6,055 bases of DNA from Erysipelotrichaceae bacterium (GCA_900770275.1 CAAGJS010000047.1:1-6055); one strand, 5' to 3'; shown: positions 1-5,937, numbered from the stretch's first letter. Notes: generated by a model from the letters alone, not told the origin. Made by a program: numbers and translations.

Positions 1-452
1 AGGCGCACAATCAGGGAACATACCCAGGCGATCCCTGCCTGATGCGGAGCACAGCTCCAGTAATAGGGATCCGGCGCATCTCCCGGAACTCCGGAGAGAA
101 ACTTTGTCATATTCCAGATGTGAATCGAATCCGAGTACAGACCAACGTTGTTGATGTGATTCAGATACAGACTTACACAAAGGGTATAGCAGGCAAGGAC
201 GGCAGTCATCAGCGCCGCCGTCTTTCTGTCCGGTTCGGTCTTCTTCCGCTGCAAAAGACGCATAACAATCATCAGAACACCTATCAGCAGGGCGGTTTTC
301 AATATCTGCAGCAACGGATTCAGATTCGTCTGCGTAAGAAGTTCACTGTAATAGGTGAAGTCAGAAACTGCTTCAAAAGACAGACTGAGATACAGCAGCT
401 CTGCCGCAAATACGATCCCGAGCCCGAGTATGATTCTCTGAAAAATGCGCAT
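1..452 (-). CDS. Polytopic membrane protein, probable GT39-like glycosyltransferase (N-terminal part, cut by window edge)
   Basis: The minus strand is open from an ATG at 452-450 to the left edge, giving 150 complete codons with no stop. A GGAGG-type ribosome binding site lies about 12 bases upstream and supports this start. The product is very hydrophobic. Predicted membrane segments cover about residues 7-25, 50-67 and 79-97, with a basic loop (QRKKTEPDRK) between the second and third. After the third comes a hydrophilic stretch with S107-D108-S109 and, at residues 136-140, PHQAG, followed by a new hydrophobic run. An acidic residue in the first large loop followed by a (Y)P-x-Q-x-G motif before the next helix resembles GT39/ArnT/PMT-type transferases, which use polyprenyl-phosphate sugars on the outer membrane face. 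That assignment is by pattern only and rests on a fragment. It lies 104 bases downstream of the DUF1667 gene, with no clear promoter or terminator between, so cotranscription is possible. Confidence 0.72.
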   Translation of the reverse strand, partial: MRIFQRIILGLGIVFAAELLYLSLSFEAVSDFTYYSELLTQTNLNPLLQILKTALLIGVLMIVMRLLQRKKTEPDRKTAALMTAVLACYTLCVSLYLNHINNVGLYSDSIHIWNMTKFLSGVPGDAPDPYYWSCAPHQAGIAWVCSLIVR

Positions 453-556
453 GAAAACGGATCCCCTCCCCACTGCTTCTGTTCACACACGAAAAAGAGT
501 TCCACTGAAAGAATCCGGAGCGTTGTACCGTCCGTTTCCAACAGGAACCCGTTTTT

Positions 557-922
557 TTATGCCCGATTCATTGATCTTGAAGCGATCAGATCGGCTCCCG
601 TTCCCAGAAAGTCCTTAACAATGACCTGGTCCATTTGAACCGGGGCCTCGATCGTAATCTTTCGGATTTCGTCCATCGCCTGATCACAGAGATCCAGCGG
701 AATCTCCTTATTTGTAATCACAGGGAGAACCCGCAGCGTACCATGTTCGATCCGCACCGTCGATGTCAGCACACGCATCGGACGAATCGTCTCCTGGGCC
801 GCATAATTCTTACCCTTGTCGCAGCTGTAGCCCTTGATATCCGTCACCTTTCCATCCGCGATGGTGACCGTGATGCGGCACCCCTTCGGACAGTTGACGC
901 AGATCAGTTCCTTCGTTTCCAT
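557..922 (-). CDS. DUF1667 family protein, probable Fe-S subunit of the GlpA-like dehydrogenase
   Basis: This is a 121-residue cytoplasmic protein with no membrane segment. The N-terminus carries a CVNCPKGC cluster (C8, C11, C15) and a fourth cysteine, C34, in YSCDKGKNYA. This CxxCxxxC-x18-C arrangement resembles the N-terminal Fe-S binding part of molybdopterin oxidoreductases and fits a [4Fe-4S] cluster. The rest is typical of DUF1667: a PMRVLTSTVRI strand motif (about 48-58) and a VPI/VIT-type segment leading into a helix with LCDQAMDEI. The ATG at 922 was chosen because a GAGGAG site sits seven bases upstream. A TTG at 940 would extend the protein by six residues but would overlap the upstream gene. 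The ATG follows the upstream stop codon by one base, so the two are almost certainly cotranscribed and translationally coupled. The family has no settled biochemical role. From genomic context it is inferred to carry electrons for the two flavoproteins upstream. Confidence 0.9.
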   Translation of the reverse strand: METKELICVNCPKGCRITVTIADGKVTDIKGYSCDKGKNYAAQETIRPMRVLTSTVRIEHGTLRVLPVITNKEIPLDLCDQAMDEIRKITIEAPVQMDQVIVKDFLGTGADLIASRSMNRA

Positions 923-923
923 C

Positions 924-2180
924 TCAATTCTCCTCGACAACTTCGACCGTGATCTCGCCGGTGCTTCCTTCCAGCTGCTTTCCGGCGATCAGCACCTGTT
1001 CCATTTCGGAAGGAATCAGATGTTCCTTGGCAATGGAACGGATCACATTCTCTCCATTCCGGATCCGGATCGTCCCCTTCGCAATCGGTTTGCGGACCCG
1101 GAAATAGAACTCCACCAGAGCCGGAAGATCACTCGTATGCAGCGTACCCGGTACCACGTAACCGACATTCTGTCCGGCGATCGTCGGGATTTCGCCACCT
1201 GTATTTTTCCCCTTCGTCAGATAACGGGCGGCACCTTCCGCGGCCTTCGCCGCCTGATGCACCACATAGTCCGCAAGGTCATGGACATGAAGACCATTGC
1301 CTGCCGCAAAGATGCCATCGATGCTCGTCATGTAGTTTTCATCGACGCGCGGTCCCTTGATATGCGGGTCCATGATGATACCGCAGGCATCGCCCAGATG
1401 ATTCTCCGGAATCAGGCCGCAGGATAATAACAGCGTATCAACGTCAAAATACATCTCGGTTCCCTTGATTGGCTTACGATCCGGACCAACTTCACTGAGT
1501 TCAATCTTTTCAAGACGTTCATGACCATAGACATTGGTCACGGTATGGGAAAGGTACAGCGGGATATTGAAATCCTCGAGGCACTGCTTCATATTGCGGG
1601 GCAGACCATTGGAATACGGCATCAGTTCCGCAACTCCAAGCACCTTCGCACCTTCCAGCGTCATGCGCCGCGCCATGATGAGGCCGATGTCGCCAGAGCC
1701 AAGTATGAAAACACGCTTGCCGACGAGGTAGCCGTCAATGTTGAGATAGCGCTGCGCCTGGCCTGCCGTATAGATGCCAGCCGGACGCTCGCCCGGAATA
1801 CCAAGGGCTCCGCGCGATCTTTCATAGCAGCCGACACAGAGAATGATCGCATCCGCAGAAATGGTCGTATAGCCTTCTTCGGCATTGACATAGGTAATAT
1901 GACGGTCCTTCGTGATTTCCATGACCATCGTGTTGAACTTCATCTCGACCTTCTGCGCTTCAGCCTCTCTGGCAAGGCGCTCGGCATATTCAGGACCCGA
2001 GAGCTGCTCATGGTAGGTCTGCAGGCCGAAGCCGTTATGGATGCACTGCAGCAGAATGCCTCCGGGTTCACTGTCCTTTTCAATCAGGAGAATGTCCTCG
2101 ATACCTTTTTTCTTCAGGGTCGCAGCTGCCGAAAGTCCGCCGCAGCCTGCTCCGATAATTACTGCCTGATAATTGCGCAT
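924..2180 (-). CDS. NAD(P)/FAD-dependent oxidoreductase (second flavoprotein of the GlpA-like operon)
   Basis: This is a 418-residue soluble pyridine nucleotide-disulphide-type oxidoreductase. The N-terminal Rossmann fold has GAGCGG (residues 10-15) and an acidic strand end at E34, binding the FAD ADP moiety. A second dinucleotide fold has GSGDIG (161-166), for NAD(P)H. It ends in an acidic residue (E185), which would favour NAD, though this is inference. The flavin-closing motif GIFAAGNG-HVHDLAD lies at about 289-304. Family hallmarks include GGILLQCIHNGFG (40-52), CVGCYERSRG (115-124) and the AGIYTAGQAQRY segment (134-145). C46, C115 and C118 are conserved-looking but there is no CxxxxC redox disulphide of the glutathione-reductase type. 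Relatives include HcnB/OoxA-like subunits and partners of GlpA-like dehydrogenases. The ATG at 2180 has AGGAG ten bases upstream and follows the stop of the upstream gene by one base. It probably transfers electrons between the first subunit and NAD(P) or another acceptor. The substrate cannot be read from the sequence. Confidence 0.92.
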   Translation of the reverse strand: MRNYQAVIIGAGCGGLSAAATLKKKGIEDILLIEKDSEPGGILLQCIHNGFGLQTYHEQLSGPEYAERLAREAEAQKVEMKFNTMVMEITKDRHITYVNAEEGYTTISADAIILCVGCYERSRGALGIPGERPAGIYTAGQAQRYLNIDGYLVGKRVFILGSGDIGLIMARRMTLEGAKVLGVAELMPYSNGLPRNMKQCLEDFNIPLYLSHTVTNVYGHERLEKIELSEVGPDRKPIKGTEMYFDVDTLLLSCGLIPENHLGDACGIIMDPHIKGPRVDENYMTSIDGIFAAGNGLHVHDLADYVVHQAAKAAEGAARYLTKGKNTGGEIPTIAGQNVGYVVPGTLHTSDLPALVEFYFRVRKPIAKGTIRIRNGENVIRSIAKEHLIPSEMEQVLIAGKQLEGSTGEITVEVVEEN

Positions 2181-2181
2181 A

Positions 2182-3612
2182 TTAACGGTTCTCCTGTTCC
2201 AGAATCTTTGAATGAAGTCCATCGAGAACGATCTCGGTCGGATCCTTGTGCAGCTCACGGGCAAGAATGCCTACGACCCGCGGCTCACAGAAGCCTCCCT
2301 GACAGCGTCCCATGCCCGGGCGTACACGTTTCTTTACGCCCTTGACTGTCGTTGCCCCACACGTGCGGTGAATGCAGTCGACAATTTCGCCTTCACTTAC
2401 CTCTTCGCAGCGGCAGATGATCTTTCCATAGAGTGGATTTGCCTTGATGGCTGCTGCCTTTTCCTCATCGCTGAGCTCATTCATGACCAGCGGACGCTTC
2501 CGTGTCAATACGGCATTGGGATTTTCTCTGAAGTCGAGCTTGCCCTTAAGCAGTTCATTGGTCACATACTCGGCAATGGCTGGCGCACTGGCAAGACCCG
2601 GCGATTCAATGGATGCCACGTTGATGAAGTTTGGTGCATCCTTGGCTTCCTCAATAATGAAATCGGAGCTTGAAGATGACGGCCTGAGACCTGCAAAGTT
2701 GCGGATGCTGTACTGCAGCGGAACGCTGCGCATCGTCTTGGTAATCATGGAGCGCACATAGTCCATGCCCTGGAAGGTGGATCCGGTATCGGTCGTACTT
2801 GCGATGTAATCGCTGTTAGGACCGATCAGTGTATTCTTATAGACCGTCGGAACGGCCAGGACACCCTTTCCTTTCGCTCCGGGAACCGGGAAGATGACGT
2901 GGTGAACAAATTCAACATTATGGTCAATGACGAAATATTCGCCCTTCTTTGGCTTCATCGTGAAGCCGGGATCCCTGGATACCATGCGGGCAATCTGATC
3001 GGCGCAGACACCGGCGGCATTGATGACGACCGTCGCTTCAAACTCCTGTTTGCCCGAATAAACGGTATAGCTGCCAAAATGATCTTCGATCGCCGTAACC
3101 GGTGTATTGAGATGCAGCTCGACGCCGTTGGTGACGGCATTTTCCATCGCCGCAATCGCTACTTCCCATGGATAAACAATGGCTGTTGTCGGAAAAGACA
3201 GAACTTTGGTAACGGAATCATTGAGATTCGACTCTTCAAGCCTTGCCTCGTCGCCGCTCAGCCATTCGTAAGGAATCCCTCTGCGCTCTGCGCGATCGGC
3301 AAGGATCCTGAGATGGTCTTCTTCTTCGGGACTGGTCGCTGCGATATAGGCGCCAACGACCTGATACTTACAGCCAAGATTCTTACAGAGATCAGGATAG
3401 AGACGTGCACCGCGGACGTTCATTTTGGCCTTCATCGTGCCATCTTCCGGATCGTATCCGGTATGGACGATGGCGGAATTGGCCATGGTCGCCCCATCGG
3501 CAATGTCATTCTCCTTCTCAAGAACGGCAACTTTCAGCTGAAAGCGCGAGAGGCTGCGGGCGATCAGGGATCCTGTAATCCCTGCGCCGATAATCACTGC
3601 GTCATATTTCAT
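2182..3612 (-). CDS. GlpA-like FAD-dependent dehydrogenase with C-terminal BFD-type [2Fe-2S] domain
   Basis: This 476-residue protein has an N-terminal DAO/GlpA/LhgO-type FAD domain and a C-terminal BFD-like ferredoxin domain. FAD binding is shown by GAGITG (9-14), the acidic residue E32, and GATMANSAIVHTGYD (40-54), a hallmark of the GlpA/LhgO group. Further motifs are the INAAG strand, GLRPSSSSSDF (308-318) and ASIESPGLASAPAIAEY (333-349). The C-terminal domain has C400-x-C402 and C437-x4-C442, the four-cysteine spacing of BFD [2Fe-2S] domains. The likely reaction is oxidation of sn-glycerol-3-phosphate to dihydroxyacetone phosphate. L-2-hydroxyglutarate or a similar 2-hydroxyacid is an alternative, because the COG0579/LhgO group has the same fold. 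No glpK or glpF is present in the window to settle it. The ATG at 3612 has AGGAG eight bases upstream. It is the first gene of a three-gene operon and sits behind a promoter with an overlapping cre site. Confidence 0.93.
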   Translation of the reverse strand: MKYDAVIIGAGITGSLIARSLSRFQLKVAVLEKENDIADGATMANSAIVHTGYDPEDGTMKAKMNVRGARLYPDLCKNLGCKYQVVGAYIAATSPEEEDHLRILADRAERRGIPYEWLSGDEARLEESNLNDSVTKVLSFPTTAIVYPWEVAIAAMENAVTNGVELHLNTPVTAIEDHFGSYTVYSGKQEFEATVVINAAGVCADQIARMVSRDPGFTMKPKKGEYFVIDHNVEFVHHVIFPVPGAKGKGVLAVPTVYKNTLIGPNSDYIASTTDTGSTFQGMDYVRSMITKTMRSVPLQYSIRNFAGLRPSSSSSDFIIEEAKDAPNFINVASIESPGLASAPAIAEYVTNELLKGKLDFRENPNAVLTRKRPLVMNELSDEEKAAAIKANPLYGKIICRCEEVSEGEIVDCIHRTCGATTVKGVKKRVRPGMGRCQGGFCEPRVVGILARELHKDPTEIVLDGLHSKILEQENR

Positions 3613-3641
3613 GATTTGTTCTCCTAAAAAATGCTGAGTCA

Positions 3642-3670
3642 ATTATAGCGCTTACATTCGTTCATGGAAA
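3642..3670 (-). promoter_or_regulatory. Sigma-A-type promoter of the three-gene dehydrogenase operon
   Basis: On the minus strand a perfect TATAAT (-10) lies at 3647-3642. TTTCCA at 3670-3665 is a 4/6 match to the -35 consensus, with a 17-base spacer. Transcription would start near 3635, giving a leader of about 23 bases that includes the AGGAG site before the ATG at 3612. The hydrolase gene upstream ends at 3689 with no visible terminator, so some read-through into this operon is possible. Confidence 0.75.
3643..3657 (-). promoter_or_regulatory. cre-like operator for CcpA (carbon catabolite repression)
   Basis: The minus strand reads ATGTAAGCGCTATAA. Against the Bacillus cre consensus WTGNAANCGNWNNCW it matches at 14 of 15 positions; the only miss is the penultimate C. 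The centre contains the palindrome AGCGCT. The site covers the downstream part of the promoter spacer and five bases of the -10 hexamer, so bound CcpA/HPr-Ser-P would block RNA polymerase. Catabolite repression of a glycerol- or polyol-phosphate oxidising operon is what would be expected. CcpA itself is not in the window. Confidence 0.65.
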
Positions 3671-3688
3671 CAGATTAGAAACTGATTT

Positions 3689-5029
3689 TCACTGCGGCGT
3701 TTCCGAATTGGAAGAGGAAGTCGGCTGCACATTTGCGGCTTCCTCAATAACGGTGTTTTCTTTTGCGCCGGCATTTTCCGATGCCTGTGTCCCCTCTGTA
3801 CTTGCAGGAGTCGAGGGTTCTACAGCTGGTGGATCGGTCGGCGGAATGGGAGTCGGCGTCGGCGTTGTTTCCGGTGTCGCAGAAGGCGAAGGAGTCGGCG
3901 CCGCTGAAGGTACTGCCGTTACGGTTGGCGTACCTGGCGCAGGCGTTGTAACAGCTGTCGCCGTGGCTTCCGCCGTCGCTGTCGTTTCCGGAGTCGGCCA
4001 GCTGCAGGTGGATGTGGACGCATCCCAGGTTCCATACGCCGCCAGACAACCGCTTTTCGTAGACGTGTCGCCTTCCGTCGCCGGATCTTCGGTAAAGTCT
4101 TCATTGGTTAACGGATCCGTGCGGATCAGACCATCCGGCACACCGATAATTGTCGGAATCGCAGCCAGAGGCTTCGGACGATCGTCTTCGGTGATCCATG
4201 CATGCGTGCGGATGTAGGTAAAAAGAGCTGTCAGTCCCTGCGTCGAAAGATGGAGACCATCAGAAATGGTATAACCCTCTTTGGCATAGCCGGTTGCAGG
4301 GTCTTTCAGTGTTTCGGCGCTGTTGAGATATTTCCAGTCATTTTTCTGGCACATGGCGGCGATTGCCTTGTTGTAGGCGTCGATCTGCGTCATTGTGACA
4401 TTGGTATAGCTGCGGTTTCTGGCAACCGGAGGGATGCTGTTGATGATGATGTCAACCGAAGGATAGGCAGACTCAATGGCTTTGATCTGCGCCGTGTAGC
4501 GGTCAATAAAGGATGTGGCATCCGTTGAGGAGCCGGAAAGATTGTTGGTCCCAAAGGTGATGATGACACGCTCCGGTTGCAGGATCTTCACCGCATCCGG
4601 CATCGTAAAGCTACCGGTTGAAAACTGCATGCACCTGAGAGTAGAGATCGCATCAATACCCATGCCAACGACCCCGATCGTATTGTTTTTCGTCGTAAAG
4701 GTGGAACCGTCTTCACCCGTAATACGCATGAAGCGCGCGGTATTGGAATCGCCCAGAAACAGTGTGCTGTCAATATAGTCCTGCCCCGCATCTTCCATTT
4801 CCGCAAGAATTGTCCCCTCATATTCCGTGACATCAATGACATTGGCCGAGGCATCATAGGTCGCTGACGCCGTAGCGGCAGGCGTAGCCGCAGCCTCTGC
4901 CCTCTTACGGTTCACAAATGGAAGAAGAATCAGGCACAGCACAATCACAAGCACAGCCACAATCAGGATCACACCTGCCGGCTGCACCTTATAACGGCGT
5001 CCCTTCCAATGAAAATAAAATGGTTTCAT
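3689..5029 (-). CDS. Membrane-anchored SGNH/GDSL hydrolase with Pro/Thr/Ser-rich C-terminal tail
   Basis: The product has 446 residues. A basic N-terminus (KGRRYK) precedes one strong hydrophobic segment at about residues 18-39 and then NRKR, so this is an uncleaved signal anchor that should place the rest outside the cell. The catalytic domain covers about residues 75-280. It has block I GDSN (93-96, nucleophile S95), block III GTNN (160-163) and block V DGLH (D257, H260), giving a complete Ser-Asp-His set. Family members are esterases or lipases, and many deacetylate cell-wall glycans. The actual substrate is unknown. After the domain come a linker, a short two-cysteine segment (C328 and C342), and about 100 residues of Pro/Thr/Ser/Ala-rich low-complexity tail to the C-terminus. 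No LPXTG signal is present. The ATG at 5029 was chosen over one at 5035 because a TATAAT at 5043-5038 would start transcription at about 5031-5029. No ribosome binding site is visible. Confidence 0.88.
   Translation of the reverse strand: MKPFYFHWKGRRYKVQPAGVILIVAVLVIVLCLILLPFVNRKRAEAAATPAATASATYDASANVIDVTEYEGTILAEMEDAGQDYIDSTLFLGDSNTARFMRITGEDGSTFTTKNNTIGVVGMGIDAISTLRCMQFSTGSFTMPDAVKILQPERVIITFGTNNLSGSSTDATSFIDRYTAQIKAIESAYPSVDIIINSIPPVARNRSYTNVTMTQIDAYNKAIAAMCQKNDWKYLNSAETLKDPATGYAKEGYTISDGLHLSTQGLTALFTYIRTHAWITEDDRPKPLAAIPTIIGVPDGLIRTDPLTNEDFTEDPATEGDTSTKSGCLAAYGTWDASTSTCSWPTPETTATAEATATAVTTPAPGTPTVTAVPSAAPTPSPSATPETTPTPTPIPPTDPPAVEPSTPASTEGTQASENAGAKENTVIEEAANVQPTSSSNSETPQ
3699..3994 (-). 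repeat. Low-complexity Pro/Thr/Ser/Ala codon run encoding the hydrolase tail
   Basis: This stretch encodes roughly the last 100 residues of the SGNH hydrolase. The minus strand is built of degenerate proline, threonine, alanine and serine codons with obvious three-base periodicity. It includes TPTPTP- and TATA-type short peptide repeats (for example TPTPTPIPPTDPP). Such tails usually act as flexible, sometimes O-glycosylated, spacers through the cell wall. The run also makes the opposite strand open for 169 codons, rich in Gly, Val and Ala, which is an artefact. Confidence 0.6.
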
Positions 5030-5037
5030 ATACATTG

Positions 5038-5067
5038 ATTATACGCATTCGACTGCTTCTGCCGCAA
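5038..5067 (-). promoter_or_regulatory. Promoter of the SGNH hydrolase gene, probably leaderless
   Basis: A perfect TATAAT lies at 5043-5038 on the minus strand, with a weak TTGCGG (-35, 3/6) at 5067-5062 and an 18-base spacer. The -10 box ends only eight bases before the ATG at 5029 and two before the ATG at 5035. The predicted transcription start is therefore essentially at the start codon, and no Shine-Dalgarno sequence is present. Confidence 0.55.
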
Positions 5068-5096
5068 TCGGAAGAAGCGGGAGCCCGTGCTACAAT
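5068..5096 (+). promoter_or_regulatory. Extended -10 promoter of the Sel1-repeat gene, probably leaderless
   Basis: The plus strand has TGCTACAAT at 5088-5096, a TGn-extended -10 box (TACAAT, 5/6). A weak TCGGAA (3/6) sits at the -35 position, 5068-5073, with a 17-base spacer. Six bases separate the -10 box from the ATG at 5103, so transcription should start at or next to the A of the ATG. No ribosome binding site precedes this start. The -35 element abuts, back to back, that of the divergent hydrolase promoter. Confidence 0.55.
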
Positions 5097-5102
5097 GGCA
5101 AT

Positions 5103-5726
5103 ATGGATAATGACGAAGAAGTAAAACAGAATGAGGATGAAACTCTGACGGTGATCGGCGAAGCGTTCTATCGCGGGATCGGCGTCAAGGTTGATTATAA
5201 GCAGGCATTTCAGTATTTTCAGAAGGCCGCATCCATGGGCAGTGTGCGGGCAAAGACGTGTCTTGGGCAGTGCTATGAACTGGGCCGTGGAACAAGGCGC
5301 AATTATGAAACTGCGCTGGACTGCTATGAAGATGCGTCGGCGCAGGGCAACATTCTTGCAACGCTGAAGATCGGTGACTTCTATCAGAAAGGAATCGATG
5401 GCCTTGTTCCGAAGAATTCACTCACGGCGAGTCAGTACTATCTTCAGGCGCTCAGTCTTCTGCAGATGTCGCCAGATGCCTGGGAAGCGGCAGATGTTTA
5501 CCTCAGGGTCGGTGACTGTCTTTTCAATGGAATCGGTGTTGCCAGGGACATCAAGACCGCCTATAAGTGTTACAGCCTTGCGGCAGACGGCTTCTTTGAC
5601 CGCATGAACAACGCCGGTGACACGGAATGTGCAAAGGATCTGGATCGGGCAGAAAAAGGCGAGAAGCGCTGCAGTAAACTTCTGCACCTTCCGAAACCCG
5701 TGGATAATACACCATTTGATGCTTAA
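5103..5726 (+). CDS. Sel1-like tetratricopeptide repeat protein, small and cytoplasmic
   Basis: The product has 207 residues and no signal peptide or membrane segment, so it is probably cytosolic. After an acidic N-terminus (about residues 2-13) come Sel1-like repeats of about 36 residues with the pattern LG-x2-Y-x2-G-x-G-V-x2-D-x3-A-x2-Y-x2-A-A-x2-G. They lie at about 15-50 (IGEAFYRGIGV then YFQKAASMG), 51-86 (LGQCYELGRGT then CYEDASAQG), 87-120 (IGDFYQKGIDG then YYLQAL, degenerate) and 134-163 (VGDCLFNGIGV then CYSLAADG). Between the third and fourth lies an insertion, SPDAWEAADVY. The C-terminus is charged, ending with PKPVDNTPFDA. Sel1 repeats form alpha-alpha solenoids that bind other proteins; there is no catalytic domain, so the partner is unknown. 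The gene is divergent from the membrane hydrolase. The start at 5103 is supported by the extended -10 box immediately upstream and by full inclusion of the first repeat. Confidence 0.9.
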   Translation: MDNDEEVKQNEDETLTVIGEAFYRGIGVKVDYKQAFQYFQKAASMGSVRAKTCLGQCYELGRGTRRNYETALDCYEDASAQGNILATLKIGDFYQKGIDGLVPKNSLTASQYYLQALSLLQMSPDAWEAADVYLRVGDCLFNGIGVARDIKTAYKCYSLAADGFFDRMNNAGDTECAKDLDRAEKGEKRCSKLLHLPKPVDNTPFDA

Positions 5727-5731
5727 AAAAG

Positions 5732-5746
5732 GAGATCAATCATCTC
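5732..5746 (-). terminator. Weak second terminator-like hairpin on the minus strand
   Basis: Read on the minus strand, GAGAT and ATCTC can pair around a five-base loop, and a run of six T follows at 5730-5725, over the Sel1 stop codon. The stem is only five base pairs and AT-rich, so it would be at best a backup to the stronger hairpin at 5762-5781. On the plus strand the same hairpin lacks a T tract, so it does not serve the Sel1 gene well. Confidence 0.25.
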
Positions 5747-5757
5747 ATTATTCCAAG

Positions 5758-5781
5758 AAAAAAGGCCCCAGCATGAGCCTT
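5758..5781 (-). terminator. Rho-independent terminator, minus strand
   Basis: On the minus strand AAGGCTC (5781-5775) pairs with GGGCCTT (5768-5762) around a six-base loop. That gives seven base pairs including one G-U. The T run at 5763-5758 begins in the stem and continues past it. On the plus strand the hairpin is preceded by A's and followed by no T run, so it is directional. No recognisable minus-strand protein gene ends just upstream, which suggests it ends a non-coding transcript or backs up the terminator at 5938-5969. Confidence 0.6.
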
Positions 5782-5900
5782 CCAAACCTGGCTGGTGTAC
5801 TTATCAATACACTTAATCGCAGGATCGTATCTAGGTTGTCGACCATGACATGAACATTGCTCACCGGCATCCGCAATATAATCTGCACCAGGATTGCCTT
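5758..5900 (-). ncRNA. Candidate small structured RNA ending at the terminator (unidentified)
   Basis: Between two minus-strand terminators lies a segment with no credible protein gene that folds well by eye. GGC-A-ATCC (5898-5891) pairs with GGATGCC (5872-5866) with one bulged A. Inside it GCAG (5886-5883) pairs with TTGC (5876-5873). A second small hairpin, TGAGC/GTTCA with a three-base loop, follows at about 5863-5851. An alternative pairs CCTGG near 5892-5888 with CCAGG near 5792-5788, closing almost the whole element. It ends in the intrinsic terminator at 5781-5758. I found no good promoter, only a poor TATATC at 5921-5916. I could not match it to tRNA, tmRNA, RNase P RNA or SRP RNA; 6S- or raiA-like classes cannot be judged by eye. 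Confidence 0.25.
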
Positions 5901-5937
5901 CAGCTTTAAAAATCAGATATACACTCAATAAATGTAG

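Noticed and set aside
453..556. Possible terminator between the DUF1667 gene and the membrane protein gene (GGTTCC/GGAAAC and CGGA/TCCG pairings)
   Set aside because: The stems are only four to five pairs long, imperfect, and have no T tract directly after them; no clear promoter was found either.
42..638. A 198-codon plus-strand open frame at the left end
   Set aside because: It covers the complement of the membrane protein gene and the tail of the DUF1667 gene; its Gln/Arg/His-rich composition is typical of antisense to membrane segments.
834..2345. Long plus-strand open frames (834-1427 and 1521-2345) opposite the second flavoprotein
   Set aside because: They are antisense to a gene with clear FAD and NAD motifs, are rich in His, Arg and Ile, and lack ribosome binding sites.
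2899..3627. A 242-codon plus-strand open frame opposite the GlpA-like gene
   Set aside because: It lies antisense to well-supported FAD-domain motifs and has no family signature.
3708..4217. A 169-codon plus-strand frame rich in Gly, Val and Ala
   Set aside because: It is antisense to the Pro/Thr/Ala-rich tail and adjacent part of the SGNH hydrolase; the composition is simply the complement of those codons.
5762..5781. The hairpin considered as terminator for the plus-strand Sel1 gene
   Set aside because: On the plus strand it is preceded by A's and followed by CCAAACC, so it lacks the required T tract.
5617..5853. A plus-strand open frame overlapping the end of the Sel1 gene
   Set aside because: It is out of frame within the Sel1-repeat gene, and the part beyond it crosses the minus-strand terminator hairpin without its own ribosome binding site.
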